64,000 nucleotides of DNA from Streptomyces fodineus (GCF_001735805.1 NZ_CP017248.1:7440001-7504000); one strand, 5' to 3'; shown: positions 56,206-64,000, counted from the stretch's first letter. Translations and numbers: made by a program. Notes: generated by a model not told the origin, from the letters alone.

Positions 56206-57625
56206 CCGCTCCGCTGAGCTGGAGCGTGAAAAGCGTTTGCGGATGCTCTCCGATGCTGATCGGGACATCATCCGTCTGGCCAACGACCCCCTGTTTCCGC
56301 GCTGGCTGGAGCAGATCAGAGCCATTGGGGGTTGTGCCCATCCGATCTATCTGTCTGGCTCCACGGTCACCCGCGATGCGCTGACGGGTGAGCTGATCTC
56401 TTCCTATTCGACTGCTGGGGAGCCGGGTGAGCGGCTGGCCGTGCGCTGCCGTAACCGCCGCGCGTCGGTCTGTGAGCCGTGCTCCTACCTGCATGCGGGC
56501 GACACCTATCAGCTGATCCGCGCGGGCCTGTCCGGTGGCAAGAACGTGCCCGGTGCGGTGCGTAATCAGCCCCGTTTGTTCGTCACGCTGACGGCGCCCT
56601 CATTCGGGTCAGTCCATCGCTTCCTCGATGGTGAGCGATGCCGACCGCGCCGGGACGGCGGAGAGTGCGAACACGGGCGTCCGGTCGGCTGCGGCCTGGT
56701 GCACGCCGAGAATGACACGGCGCTGGGCCGTCCGCTGTGCGCGGACTGCTACGACCACGTGGCCCATGTGCTGTGGCACGCGCACGCCGGGCGCCTGTGG
56801 GACCGGTTCACCACCGCCGTACGGCGTCACCTCGCCTCCGCCGCAGGGATCCCGCGCTCCAAGCTCCGTGACCACCTGGTGGTGTCCTTCGCCAAGGTCG
56901 CCGAGTACCAGAAGCGCGCAGCCATCCACTTCCACGGGGTGGTACGCCTCGATGGTCCGGCAGGCCCCGGCGACCCTTCCCCCGACTGGGCCACGGCCCA
57001 ACTGCTCACCGACGCCGTACACACGGCTGCGCAATCGGCGAACGTGCGCGTCCCGGGATCGGACGCCTACGGAACCGAACTCCTCGCCTTCGGCACACAG
57101 TTGGCCGTACGGCCCATCTGGTCCTTCGCCGACGACGAGGGACCCACCGATGACGCGGTCGCTGCCTACGTGGCCAAGTACGTCTCCAAGGGAACGGCCG
57201 AAACCGGTGCCGGACTGGACTACCGCGTCACCAGCCTGGACGACATCCACGCAGCCGTCGTCACATCGCACGTGGGGGCCCTGATGGCTACGTGCTGGCG
57301 CCTTGGCGGCCTGCCGGAACTGGAACGCCTCCGGCTGCGCTCCTGGGCTCACACGCTCGGCTACCGGGGCCACATCCTCACCAAATCCCGCCGCTACTCC
57401 ACCACGTACACGGCCCTTCGCGAGGAACGGGCCGAGTACCGGCGTGGCGATACGGACCCGACCGACAGTCCTGCCGTCGTCACGGACTCGAACTGGCGCT
57501 ACGTCGGCTCCGGCTACACCGCCGGCGCTGCCCTGGTCGCTGCCGGGATCGCAGAAGACCACGTCATGAGCCGCCAACTGGCCCGGGAAGCGATAGAGGA
57601 CGAGGGGCGGGGGTGGGAGCTGTGA
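56168..57625 (+). CDS. RepSA-like rolling-circle replication initiator
   Basis: 485 residues. The HUH-type initiator motifs are in order: motif I RLFVTLTAP (about 136-144), motif II IHFHGVVRLDG (253-263) with the paired histidines, and motif III VAAYVAKYVSKG (331-342) with two candidate catalytic tyrosines. Several cysteine pairs (VCEPC, CADC and others between 100 and 195) suggest a zinc-binding insertion. It matches the Rep proteins of pSAM2-like elements. GTG start at 56168 with GGAGGTG upstream. Its stop overlaps the excisionase start as GTGA. Confidence 0.9.
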   Translation: MFNTSHEVTTSNSRSAELEREKRLRMLSDADRDIIRLANDPLFPRWLEQIRAIGGCAHPIYLSGSTVTRDALTGELISSYSTAGEPGERLAVRCRNRRASVCEPCSYLHAGDTYQLIRAGLSGGKNVPGAVRNQPRLFVTLTAPSFGSVHRFLDGERCRPRRDGGECEHGRPVGCGLVHAENDTALGRPLCADCYDHVAHVLWHAHAGRLWDRFTTAVRRHLASAAGIPRSKLRDHLVVSFAKVAEYQKRAAIHFHGVVRLDGPAGPGDPSPDWATAQLLTDAVHTAAQSANVRVPGSDAYGTELLAFGTQLAVRPIWSFADDEGPTDDAVAAYVAKYVSKGTAETGAGLDYRVTSLDDIHAAVVTSHVGALMATCWRLGGLPELERLRLRSWAHTLGYRGHILTKSRRYSTTYTALREERAEYRRGDTDPTDSPAVVTDSNWRYVGSGYTAGAALVAAGIAEDHVMSRQLAREAIEDEGRGWEL

Positions 57626-57807
57626 GGGGTGGCAGCAACCTGCTCATGACGCCGGACGAGGCAGCCGCAGAACTCGGCGTGACGAAGCGGGTCCTCATGG
57701 ACTCGTACCGGCGCTGGGGCATCCCGTTCCTCAAGGTCGGCAAGCATGTCCGCTTCCGAACTCGCGATCTGCACAACTGGGTTGAGGGGCGCATGCAGCG
57801 AGACTAG
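57622..57807 (+). CDS. xis: Excisionase (MerR-like helix-turn-helix, Xis)
   Basis: 61 residues with the excisionase layout: MTPDEAAAELGVTKRVLMDS then YRRWGIPFLKVGKHVRFRTR and DLHNWVEGRM. This is the short winged helix-turn-helix found between rep and int in actinomycete integrative elements, where it directs integrase towards excision. The GTG at 57622 overlaps the rep stop and has GGGAG upstream. An ATG at 57646 would give 53 residues. The gap to int is 47 bases. Confidence 0.87.
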   Translation: MRGGSNLLMTPDEAAAELGVTKRVLMDSYRRWGIPFLKVGKHVRFRTRDLHNWVEGRMQRD

Positions 57808-57854
57808 GCTGACTATCAGTCACCAACCAATCAACATGTGAGGGGTTAACAAGC

Positions 57855-59102
57855 GTGGCGACCATCAAGAAGGAAGACTGCACCTGCCCCCGGCGCAAGA
57901 AACCCACGTGCCCTCACAAGCCGTACCGGGTGACGTACCGGGAGCCCGGGGGTAGGGCAGGCAAGCCGCGACAGGTGTCCTTCAAGAAGCTCGAAGACGC
58001 GGAAGCGTTCGCGGTCAAGGTTGAGCGGGACAAGGACTTGGGGACCTATATCAATCCCAAGGCAGGACAACGGACGTTCCAGCAGGTCTGGCACGAGTGG
58101 GTTGAGGCGGGAACTCTGGAAGAGTCCTCGAAAAGGAATTACCAGAGCGTCTACGACAACCACTACGGGCCATTCTTCGGGAACAAACCAATCGGCAGTA
58201 TCACGCCGACAACCATCCTGGAATGGGAGGCGGACCAGAAGGAGCGCGGCTACAAGGAAACCGGAATCAATGGACGCAAGAACGTCCTCTCATCCGTCTT
58301 CAACTATGCGGTAGCAGCCGAGATCATTGGCCGCAATCCGTGTAAGAAAGCGAACCCCCGTAGGCGCTCGGGTCAGCAAGTAACTCCGGTCACCGACGAA
58401 GACATCCCGACCATGGAAGAGGTTCTGGGGATCATCGCAGAGGCTCCGAAGCTGATCCGTGCTGGCTTCTGGGCCATGGCGGGTTGCGGGACGCGTCCGG
58501 GAGAGTCCCTGGCGCTGTCCGATGAGTCCATGGACTGGGAGCGCAGCATCCTTGCCGTGGATCACCAAGTCTCGGCCTACGGCTGCCAGGAAATCTCTGG
58601 ATACCGGCGCGGCGTGAAGCGGGGCACGAAGCATCGCGCCTTCGAACAGGCGCGGAAGACTCCCGTTCCCCAATCAATCAACGAGATCTTCAACGATCAC
58701 ATCGACGCCTTCGGCACGTGGGGAGACCGAGGCTGGTTCTTCGAGTCACCTCGGCTGAACGACCGCCACCCGTCGTATGACTGGTTTCTGGATCAGTTCA
58801 AGGCGGCGGCCAAGCTGGCGGGGACTCCGCAGTACACCCCGAAGAGCTTCCGGCACTTCTTCGTCTCGGAAGCCATTCACGCTCAGATCCCGCTCTTCGA
58901 GGTGGCGGCGTGGGTCGGGCACCGCACCACTCGGACCACGGAACTGGTGTACGGCCACCTCGTCCGCCGGGCCATGGACCGTGGCGCCCGCACCATGCAC
59001 AACCGCCTGGGGCTCAAGCTGGAGCCCTTCAAGGGCCTCATCGTCCCGCCCTTGCTGACGCCCTCTGAGGACGACATCGAGGACTGGGACGACGTGGCGT
59101 AG
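57855..59102 (+). CDS. int: Tyrosine recombinase/integrase of the element
   Basis: 415 residues. A short zinc-ribbon-like N-terminus (CTCPRRKKPTCPHK) precedes the arm and core-binding domains. The catalytic domain has arginine in AGCGTRPGESLAL (Arg214), PKSFRHFFVSEA (Arg333 and His334; the first position of the usual HxxR is Lys330), WVGHRTT (His356) and the nucleophile in ELVYGHLV (Tyr366). It ends 61 bases from the element-borne tldD end, so attP lies just beside it, as expected for integrases. Start GTG at 57855 with GAGGGG 11 bases upstream. Confidence 0.92.
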   Translation: MATIKKEDCTCPRRKKPTCPHKPYRVTYREPGGRAGKPRQVSFKKLEDAEAFAVKVERDKDLGTYINPKAGQRTFQQVWHEWVEAGTLEESSKRNYQSVYDNHYGPFFGNKPIGSITPTTILEWEADQKERGYKETGINGRKNVLSSVFNYAVAAEIIGRNPCKKANPRRRSGQQVTPVTDEDIPTMEEVLGIIAEAPKLIRAGFWAMAGCGTRPGESLALSDESMDWERSILAVDHQVSAYGCQEISGYRRGVKRGTKHRAFEQARKTPVPQSINEIFNDHIDAFGTWGDRGWFFESPRLNDRHPSYDWFLDQFKAAAKLAGTPQYTPKSFRHFFVSEAIHAQIPLFEVAAWVGHRTTRTTELVYGHLVRRAMDRGARTMHNRLGLKLEPFKGLIVPPLLTPSEDDIEDWDDVA

Positions 59103-59162
59103 GTGGTTCGCTGTGATCGCGTGTCGACCTGGTGCAGACTTCTGGCCCGTTGGGTCGCTCTC

Positions 59163-60688
59163 TCAGGAGCGGCCGGACTCGTTCGCAGTGTTCAAGATAT
59201 TCACACTCCGAAACATTGCGGACGGGCACCCGTGAGACACGGAAGCGACCTGCCCCGGCTGGGCTTTTCCGCAGTTGAAGGCCCCTCCTAGCACGTAGGT
59301 CTGGGGGCCTCCGACTGCTTCCATGGAGCCCCAGAACTGGGGGGTGACCCCCTGATATGCAAAGTCCCTGACCTGCCCCTCAAGGCGGCCGTTCCGGATC
59401 ATGTATGCCCTCTGACCCGTAAATTGGAAGTTGTACCGCTGCATGTCGATCGACCAGGACCGGTCGCCGACCACGTAGATGCCCCGGTCGACCCCGCCGA
59501 TCAGGTCCTCGGTGGACAGCCCCGCAGGGTCCGGCCGCAGCGAGACGTTGGCCATGCGCTGCACCGGCACATGGGCGGGGGAGTCGGCGTACGCGCAGCC
59601 GTTGGACCGGTCGAAGCCGGTGAGCCGTGCGATCCGCCGGTCCAGCTGGTAGCCGACCAGCGTGCCTTCCTTCACCAGGTCCCAGGACTGCGCCTGGACG
59701 CCCTCGTCGTCGTACCCGATGGTCGCGAGGCCGTGCTCGGCGGTGCGGTCACCGGTGACGTTCATCAGCTCGGAGCCGTACTTGAGCTTGCCGAGCTGGT
59801 CGAAGGTGGCGAAGGAGGTGCCGGCGTAGGCGGCCTCGTAGCCGAGCGCGCGGTCCAGCTCGGTGGCGTGGCCGATGGACTCGTGGATGGTCAGCCACAG
59901 GTTGGACGGGTCGACCACCAGGTCGTACAGGCCCGGCTCCACGCTCGGGGCGCGCATCTTCTCGGCGAGCAGCTCCGGGATCCGCTCCAGCTCGCCGTCC
60001 CAGTCCCAGCCGGTGCCGGTCAGGTACTCCCAGCCCCGGCCGACCGGCGGCGCGAGCGTGCGCATCGAGTCGAACTCGCCGCTGGACTCGTCCACCGACA
60101 CCGCGGTCAGCTCCGGGTGCAGCCGCACCCGCTGCTGGGTCGTCACGGTCCCCGCGGTGTCGGCATAGAACTTGTTCTCGTGCACGGTGAGCAGCGAGGC
60201 GTCCACATGGCTGACCCCGTGCGCGGCCAGCAGCCGGGCGCTCCAGTCCGCCAGCAGCGCCGCCTTCTCCTCGTCGGGCACCGAGAAGGGATCGATCTCG
60301 TACGACGACACCCACGTCCGGTCGGTGTGCACCGGCTCGTCGGCCAGCTCCACCCGCTCGTCCGCCCCGGCGGCCTTGATGACCTGCGCGGACAGCTTGG
60401 CCATGGCCACCGCCTGGGAGGCGACCCTGGCCGCCGCGTCCAGGGTCAGGTCCACCCCGGAGGCGAAGCCCCACGTACCGCCGTGCACGACCCGGACCGC
60501 GTACCCGAGGTCGGTGGTGTCCGACGATCCGGCGGGCTTGGCGTCCCGCAGCCGCCAAGACGCGCTGCGCACCCGCTCGAACCGGAAGTCCGCGTGCTCG
60601 GCCCGAGCGCACGCGCGCGTGCCAGCGCGGCGTCGGCCAGGGCCCGTAGGGGAAGCGCAGTGAAGGCTTCGTCGATGGAATGAGGCAC
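59163..60688 (-). pseudogene. tldD: TldD metalloprotease gene with element-supplied 3' end and apparent 1-nt frameshift
   Basis: The predicted start is GTG at 60688 (VPHSIDEAFTALPLRALADA, with GGGAG upstream). After ALARARALG the frame breaks near 60601-60608: the family reading AEHADFRFERVRSASWRL continues only in the next frame, as if one G were missing from a G-run. With it restored the product is 508 residues. Metalloprotease motifs are intact (ESIGHATELDRAL with HExxxH-like EsiGHatE, and the GGAFNCGKAQPGQV end). The last 89 residues (59163-59432) come from the element. The frameshift may be a sequencing error. Confidence 0.8.
59422..59432. other. Right attachment core of the integrative element
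   Basis: AATTGGAAGTT identical to 52337-52347. To its right lies the host 5' part of tldD, to its left the element-borne 3' end, which is AT-richer and about 80 percent identical in protein to the displaced host end. Confidence 0.7.
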
Positions 60689-60950
60689 GGAGGTCTCCCT
60701 GCTGTCGTGGCCTGTCGGTCCGATCATGTCGTGGGAGCGGCCCGGCGGACCACACGTTTCGGGGCCGGGGCCCGGATCGTTCTGTAGGGATCCGACAGTG
60801 ACTTCCCCGCGCCACTGTCGGTGCCCGATTGCCCACGGCGACGGCCGTACCGATAGGTTTTCGATGAAGCCGCCTGTCATCGCCGCCTGTCACCCAGGTG
60901 CGCGGGCGGGTTGTCGGACATCTGCAGACCGCTATCGAAAGGGTGATCCG

Positions 60951-61655
60951 TTGAGCCGCTCGGTTCTCGTCACCGGAGGAAACCGGGGCATCGGCCTCGC
61001 CATCGCCCGCGCATTCGCCGACGCCGGCGACAAGGTCGCGATCACGTACCGCTCGGGTGAGCCGCCGGCCGGCTTCCTCGCCGTCAAGTGCGACATCACC
61101 GATCCGGAGCAGGTGGAGCAGGCCTACAAGGAGATCGAGGACCAGCACGGTCCGGTCGAGGTCCTGATCGCCAACGCCGGCGTGACCAAGGACCAGCTCC
61201 TGATGCGCATGTCCGAGGAGGACTTCACCTCGGTCATCGACACCAACCTCACCGGCACCTTCCGCGTCGTCAAGCGCGCCAACCGCGGCATGCTGCGCGC
61301 CAAGAAGGGCCGCGTCGTCCTGATCTCGTCCGTGGTCGGCCTGCTCGGCTCGGCGGGCCAGGCGAACTACGCCGCCTCCAAGGCCGCCCTGGTCGGCTTC
61401 GCGCGCTCCCTCGCCCGTGAGCTGGGCTCGCGCAACATCACCTTCAACGTCGTCGCGCCCGGTTTCGTCGACACCGACATGACCAAGGTGCTCACCGACG
61501 AGCAGCGCCAGAACATCGTCTCGCAGGTGCCGCTCGGCCGTTACGCGCAGCCGGAGGAGATCGCCGCGACGGTGCGGTTCCTCGCCTCGGACGACGCCTC
61601 GTACATCACTGGAGCCGTCATCCCCGTTGACGGCGGACTGGGAATGGGTCACTGA
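60951..61655 (+). CDS. fabG: 3-oxoacyl-ACP reductase, FabG
   Basis: 234-residue SDR reducing 3-oxoacyl-ACP in fatty acid synthesis. The cofactor loop is VLVTGGNRGIGLAIARAF near residues 5-22, then LIANAGVTKDQLLMRMSEED (a FabG signature), the catalytic serine in VLISSVVG and YAASKAALVGFARSLARE. The TTG at 60951 has AAAGGGTG upstream. The longer open frame to 60726 runs through the divergent promoter region and is rejected. fabI begins five bases after its stop. It is divergent from tldD. Confidence 0.93.
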   Translation: MSRSVLVTGGNRGIGLAIARAFADAGDKVAITYRSGEPPAGFLAVKCDITDPEQVEQAYKEIEDQHGPVEVLIANAGVTKDQLLMRMSEEDFTSVIDTNLTGTFRVVKRANRGMLRAKKGRVVLISSVVGLLGSAGQANYAASKAALVGFARSLARELGSRNITFNVVAPGFVDTDMTKVLTDEQRQNIVSQVPLGRYAQPEEIAATVRFLASDDASYITGAVIPVDGGLGMGH

Positions 61656-61660
61656 TCACC

Positions 61661-62428
61661 ATGAGCGGAATCCTCGAGGGCAAGCGCGTCCTGATCACCG
61701 GTGTGCTGATGGAGTCCTCCATCGCCTTCCACGCGGCCAAGCTGGCCCAGGAGCAGGGCGCCGAGATCATCCTGACCGCGTTCCCGCGGCCCACGCTGAC
61801 CGAGCGCATCGCCAGGAAGCTGCCCAAGCCCACCAAGGTCATCGAGCTGGACGTCACCAACGACGAGCACCTCGGCCGGCTGGCCGACATCGTCGGCGAG
61901 GAGCTGGGCGGCCTCGACGGCGTCGTGCACTCCATCGGCTTCGCGCCGCAGGACGCGCTCGGCGGCAACTTCCTCAACACGCCGTTCGAGTCCGTGGCCA
62001 CCGCCATGCACGTCTCGGCGTACTCCCTGAAGTCGCTCACCATGGCCTGCCTGCCGCTGATGCAGAACGGCGGCTCGGTCGTCGGCCTCACCTTCGACGC
62101 GCAGTTCGCGTGGCCGCAGTACGACTGGATGGGCCCGGCCAAGGCCGCCCTGGAGGCGACCAACCGCTACATGGCGCGCGACCTGGGCAAGCAGAACATC
62201 CGCTGCAACCTCATCTCCGCGGGCCCGATCGGCTCCATGGCAGCCAAGTCCATCCCGGGCTTCAGCGAGCTGGCCTCCGTGTGGGACTCCCGGTCCCCGC
62301 TGGAGTGGGACCTGAAGGACCCGGAGCCGGCGGGCCGCGGCATCGTCGCCCTGCTGAGCGACTGGTTCCCGAAGACCACCGGCGAGATCATCCACGTCGA
62401 CGGCGGTCTGCACGCGATCGGCGCGTGA
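61661..62428 (+). CDS. fabI: Enoyl-ACP reductase, FabI/InhA type
   Basis: 255 residues, NADH-dependent enoyl-ACP reductase, the last step of fatty acid elongation. The N-terminus GKRVLITGVLMESSIAFHAA has the InhA-like altered glycine loop. The middle has VVHSIGFAPQDALGGNFLNT. The catalytic pair is in PQYDWMGPAKAALEATNRY (Tyr and Lys six residues apart), followed by NLISAGPIGSMAAKSIPGF. It is coupled to fabG and followed by a strong hairpin terminator. This is the class targeted by triclosan- and isoniazid-type inhibitors. Confidence 0.94.
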   Translation: MSGILEGKRVLITGVLMESSIAFHAAKLAQEQGAEIILTAFPRPTLTERIARKLPKPTKVIELDVTNDEHLGRLADIVGEELGGLDGVVHSIGFAPQDALGGNFLNTPFESVATAMHVSAYSLKSLTMACLPLMQNGGSVVGLTFDAQFAWPQYDWMGPAKAALEATNRYMARDLGKQNIRCNLISAGPIGSMAAKSIPGFSELASVWDSRSPLEWDLKDPEPAGRGIVALLSDWFPKTTGEIIHVDGGLHAIGA

Positions 62429-62450
62429 CCGCCGCCGAGGCGTGACCGAC

Positions 62451-62491
62451 GGCTGAGGCCCGCACCCCTTCGGGGGGCGCGGGCCTCAGCC
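62451..62491 (+). terminator. Strong hairpin terminator after fabI
   Basis: GGCTGAGGCCCGC (62451-62463) pairs with GCGGGCCTCAGCC (62479-62491) in a perfect 13-bp stem, with a further CCCC-TTCG-GGGG helix in the loop. It lies 23 bases after the fabI stop. Confidence 0.9.
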
Positions 62492-62637
62492 GTACCGTAG
62501 GGGCTCAGGGAGACCGAGGCGCGCGGGCGTCACCCGTTCGGTTGCCCGGCCGGGCGCGCACCGGACCGGGCGGCGCACTCTGGCATTACGCGCCCACACG
62601 CGCGTTCCTCCGCAGCCCGGCAGAGGAGGTCCCCCTT

Positions 62638-63015
62638 GTGCGCCTGTCCCGCAGCCTGGCCCCGGTGACGGTGGCCGTGGCCCTCGTGCTCTCCCTGCCG
62701 TACGACGCGATGCCGTACGCGCGTGTGGACGACGGGAAGCCCCACGCGCGCGTGGACGACGGAAAGCCGGCCGCGCCGGACCTCTTCGGGGCCGCCTGCC
62801 GTACGGCCGTCCACGGCTCCCATGTGGTGGCCTACTGCCACAATCCCTATGTCGACACCGATCGCCTGCGACTGCACATCGAGTGCGCCCGCTGGTGGGA
62901 CATCGACACCGACAGCGCACCGGTGGACACCGGACCCGCCATGACCGTACGGCTCACGGGCCGGTGCTGGAAGGAAGTCCGGTCCGTCTGGATCAGCCAC
63001 CAGAACGAGCACTGA
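62638..63015 (+). CDS. Small secreted hypothetical protein
   Basis: 125 residues. A signal peptide is likely (RLSRSLAPVTVAVALVLSLP, cleavage near YDAMPYA). It is followed by a perfect nine-residue duplication, ARVDDGKPH and ARVDDGKPA, then a domain with two or three cysteines (AACRTAVHGSHVVAYC, ECARWW, GRCWKEV) that could form disulfides. Similar short secreted Streptomyces proteins exist, but I know no function. GTG start with GAGGAGG eight bases upstream. Its 3' end overlaps the convergent GntR gene by 23 bases. Confidence 0.75.
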   Translation: MRLSRSLAPVTVAVALVLSLPYDAMPYARVDDGKPHARVDDGKPAAPDLFGAACRTAVHGSHVVAYCHNPYVDTDRLRLHIECARWWDIDTDSAPVDTGPAMTVRLTGRCWKEVRSVWISHQNEH

Positions 63016-63685
63016 ACCGGCCCGGCCGGCACAGGAACGGATAGCTGGCGGCCTCGGTCGCCGCCGCCTCCGCGTCACCGGTGCGGATCGCGTCCACCAG
63101 GCGCGCGTGATCCATGTGCGTCTCCGGTGTCAGCTCCGCGCCCACGTCCGCGCGCAGCCAGTCCCGCAGCACCTCGCCCAGATCGGCGTACATCGCCGTC
63201 ATCGCGTCGTTGTGGGAGGCGGCCACGACGGCCAGGTGGAAGGTGGCGTCGGCGGTCACGAAGGCCTCCGCCTCGCCCGTCTCCCAGGCCACCTCGCGCC
63301 GCTCCAGCAGCGCGTCCAGCTGCTTGAGGTCCTTCTCGGTACGGCGCTCGGCGGCCAGCTTCGCCGCGGCCGACTCCAGCGCGGCGCGCAGCTCCGCGAT
63401 GTGCCGGGGGTCGGCCTCGGCGAACCGCCGGTGCATCACACCGGCGAGCTCGCTCGTGGCCACCACATAGGTGCCGGAGCCCTGCCGGATGTCCAGCAGA
63501 CCGTTGTGGGCGAGCGCGCGAACGGCCTCACGGACGGTGTTGCGGGCCACTCCGAGCTGCTCCACCAGTTCCGGCTCGGTCGGGATGCGTGAGCCGACCG
63601 GCCACTCGCCGGAGGTGATCTGGTTGCGCAATGCGGCGATGACCTGCTCGGACAGCGCCGAACGGCGCGGGTGGCTCAGAGGCAT
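62993..63685 (-). CDS. FadR-type GntR family transcriptional regulator
   Basis: 230 residues. The winged helix-turn-helix is typical of GntR: LSEQVIAALRNQITSGEWPV then GSRIPTEPELVEQLGVARNT and VREAVRALAHNGLLDIRQGS, residues 11-70. The C-terminal helical FCD domain (HIAELRAALESAAAKLAAER; TFHLAVVAASHN; DHARLVDAIRTGDAEAAATE) carries the Asp/His metal-binding residues of this class, which sense small carboxylic acids. ATG at 63685 with GAAGG upstream. It is divergent from the MFS gene with a palindrome between. Confidence 0.9.
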   Translation of the reverse strand: MPLSHPRRSALSEQVIAALRNQITSGEWPVGSRIPTEPELVEQLGVARNTVREAVRALAHNGLLDIRQGSGTYVVATSELAGVMHRRFAEADPRHIAELRAALESAAAKLAAERRTEKDLKQLDALLERREVAWETGEAEAFVTADATFHLAVVAASHNDAMTAMYADLGEVLRDWLRADVGAELTPETHMDHARLVDAIRTGDAEAAATEAASYPFLCRPGRFSARSGG

Positions 63686-63744
63686 GGCACACCTTCGCAC
63701 GACGGGCCGGGGCGGAGAGGTCCCCGGGATGGACAGTCAATCAT

Positions 63745-63763
63745 CCCATGATTCTATGATGGG
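63745..63763. promoter_or_regulatory. Palindromic operator candidate between the GntR and MFS genes
   Basis: The 19-bp sequence CCCATGATTCTATGATGGG is nearly symmetrical (CCCAT.AT...AT.ATGGG). It lies 60 bases before the regulator start and directly before the MFS start codon, so it could control both. Confidence 0.55.
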
Positions 63764-63767
63764 TCTC

Positions 63768-64000
63768 ATGGCTAGTGAGGAAACCAGGACAGTGGAGACC
63801 CGTGCGGCGATGTCACCGACCGAACGCGGTACGACAGCCGCGGCGAGCACCCCCGAGACGACCCCCGGCGCGGGCCGCACGCGCGCGTGGGCGAGCCGCC
63901 TGGTCGTCGTCGGCATCGTGCTGTCCGCGCTGAACCTCCGCCCGGCCATCACCAGCCTCGGCGCGCTCCTGGAGGAGGTCCGCGACGGGCTCGGCATGAG
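63768..64000 (+). CDS. CynX/NimT-type MFS transporter, 5' part only
   Basis: 77 codons up to the window edge. After a Thr/Glu/Ala-rich cytoplasmic start, the first membrane helix begins at RLVVVGIVLSALNLRPAITS, followed by LGALLEEVRDGLGM. The NLRPAITS(L/V)G segment is characteristic of CynX/NimT-like transporters (cyanate, nitroimidazole). The ATG at 63768 (MASEETR) is preceded by in-frame ATGs at 63756 and 63759, and none has a clear ribosome binding site. It is probably regulated by the divergent GntR protein. Confidence 0.8.
   Translation, partial: MASEETRTVETRAAMSPTERGTTAAASTPETTPGAGRTRAWASRLVVVGIVLSALNLRPAITSLGALLEEVRDGLGM

Larger units (their letters stand above)
52348..59432. mobile_element. 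About 7.1-kb pSAM2-like integrative element inserted in tldD
   Basis: The boundaries are set by the 11-bp direct repeat at 52337-52347 and 59422-59432. Content in order: non-coding left end, small membrane protein (minus), XRE regulator, two small proteins, a 1-kb structured non-coding region, RCR-type Rep, excisionase, tyrosine integrase, then an element-borne copy of the tldD 3' end. This matches the rep-xis-int backbone of actinomycete integrative elements, but no FtsK/TraB-type transfer gene, KorSA or Pra is visible. Base composition is visibly less GC-rich than the flanks, notably in int and the imported tldD end. Confidence 0.85.

Noticed and set aside
60689..61652. Extension of the tldD frame far upstream to 61652
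   Set aside because: This part is antisense to fabG. A GTG with a good ribosome binding site and family-like N-terminus at 60688 shows the true start, one frame away.

Overview
The window is about 64 kb of very GC-rich DNA with Streptomyces-type gene content and gene order. It holds a hybrid cobalamin cluster with a cobaltochelatase, a PHO-box-controlled Pit phosphate transporter, the small nucleoid protein Gbn, Asp23/AmaP genes, and fabG-fabI. From memory, the order matches the S. coelicolor region around SCO1814-SCO1859, in inverted orientation. There is no rRNA, tRNA or CRISPR array that I can recognise.

Layout. 1-2.8 kb: cbiG (cut by the window edge), cobL and cobM on the minus strand, with a divergent ZIP metal transporter. 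3.64-4.09 kb: a degenerate 39-bp tandem repeat with no gene. 4.1-15.2 kb: seven overlapping minus-strand genes (cobD-cobQ-cobN-chlID fusion-cobO-cobB-cobI) behind a cobalamin riboswitch. 15.2-16.9 kb: small membrane protein and pit behind a PHO box. 16.9-24.4 kb: secreted lysozyme, aldolase, hydrolase, conserved hypothetical, VOC protein, an ABC-F ATPase with a 7-codon leader, and gbn behind a cluster of GATC sites. 24.4-28.4 kb: enoyl-CoA hydratase and a compact locus in which nearly every gene carries an Asp23-like domain. 28.4-33.2 kb: SDR, GH15 glucanase, SURF1, zinc-ribbon protein and BRCT exonuclease. 33.3-38.4 kb: a TetR regulator divergent from a four-gene catabolic operon, with a clear palindromic operator. 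38.6-50.6 kb: VIT protein, alcohol dehydrogenase, CopD-like protein, CoA-transferase, subtilase, acetate symporter pair, moaA, several small proteins and tyrS.

The most unusual part is 52.3-59.4 kb: a roughly 7.1-kb integrative element (XRE regulator, small proteins, rolling-circle Rep, excisionase, tyrosine integrase) inserted inside tldD. The element carries its own diverged 3' end of tldD. On the integrase side the host 5' part is therefore joined to an element-borne end, while the original host 3' end is left 7 kb away, still overlapping the start of tldE/pmbA. The insertion splits the tldD-tldE pair, and tldD also shows an apparent 1-nt frameshift near its 5' end. No FtsK-like transfer gene is visible, so the element looks like a minimal or mobilisable relative of the pSAM2-type elements.

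Beyond tldD: divergent fabG-fabI, a small secreted protein, a FadR-type regulator and the start of an MFS transporter with a palindrome between the last two. All functions are inferred from sequence motifs read by eye and from recalled family knowledge. No database search was run.
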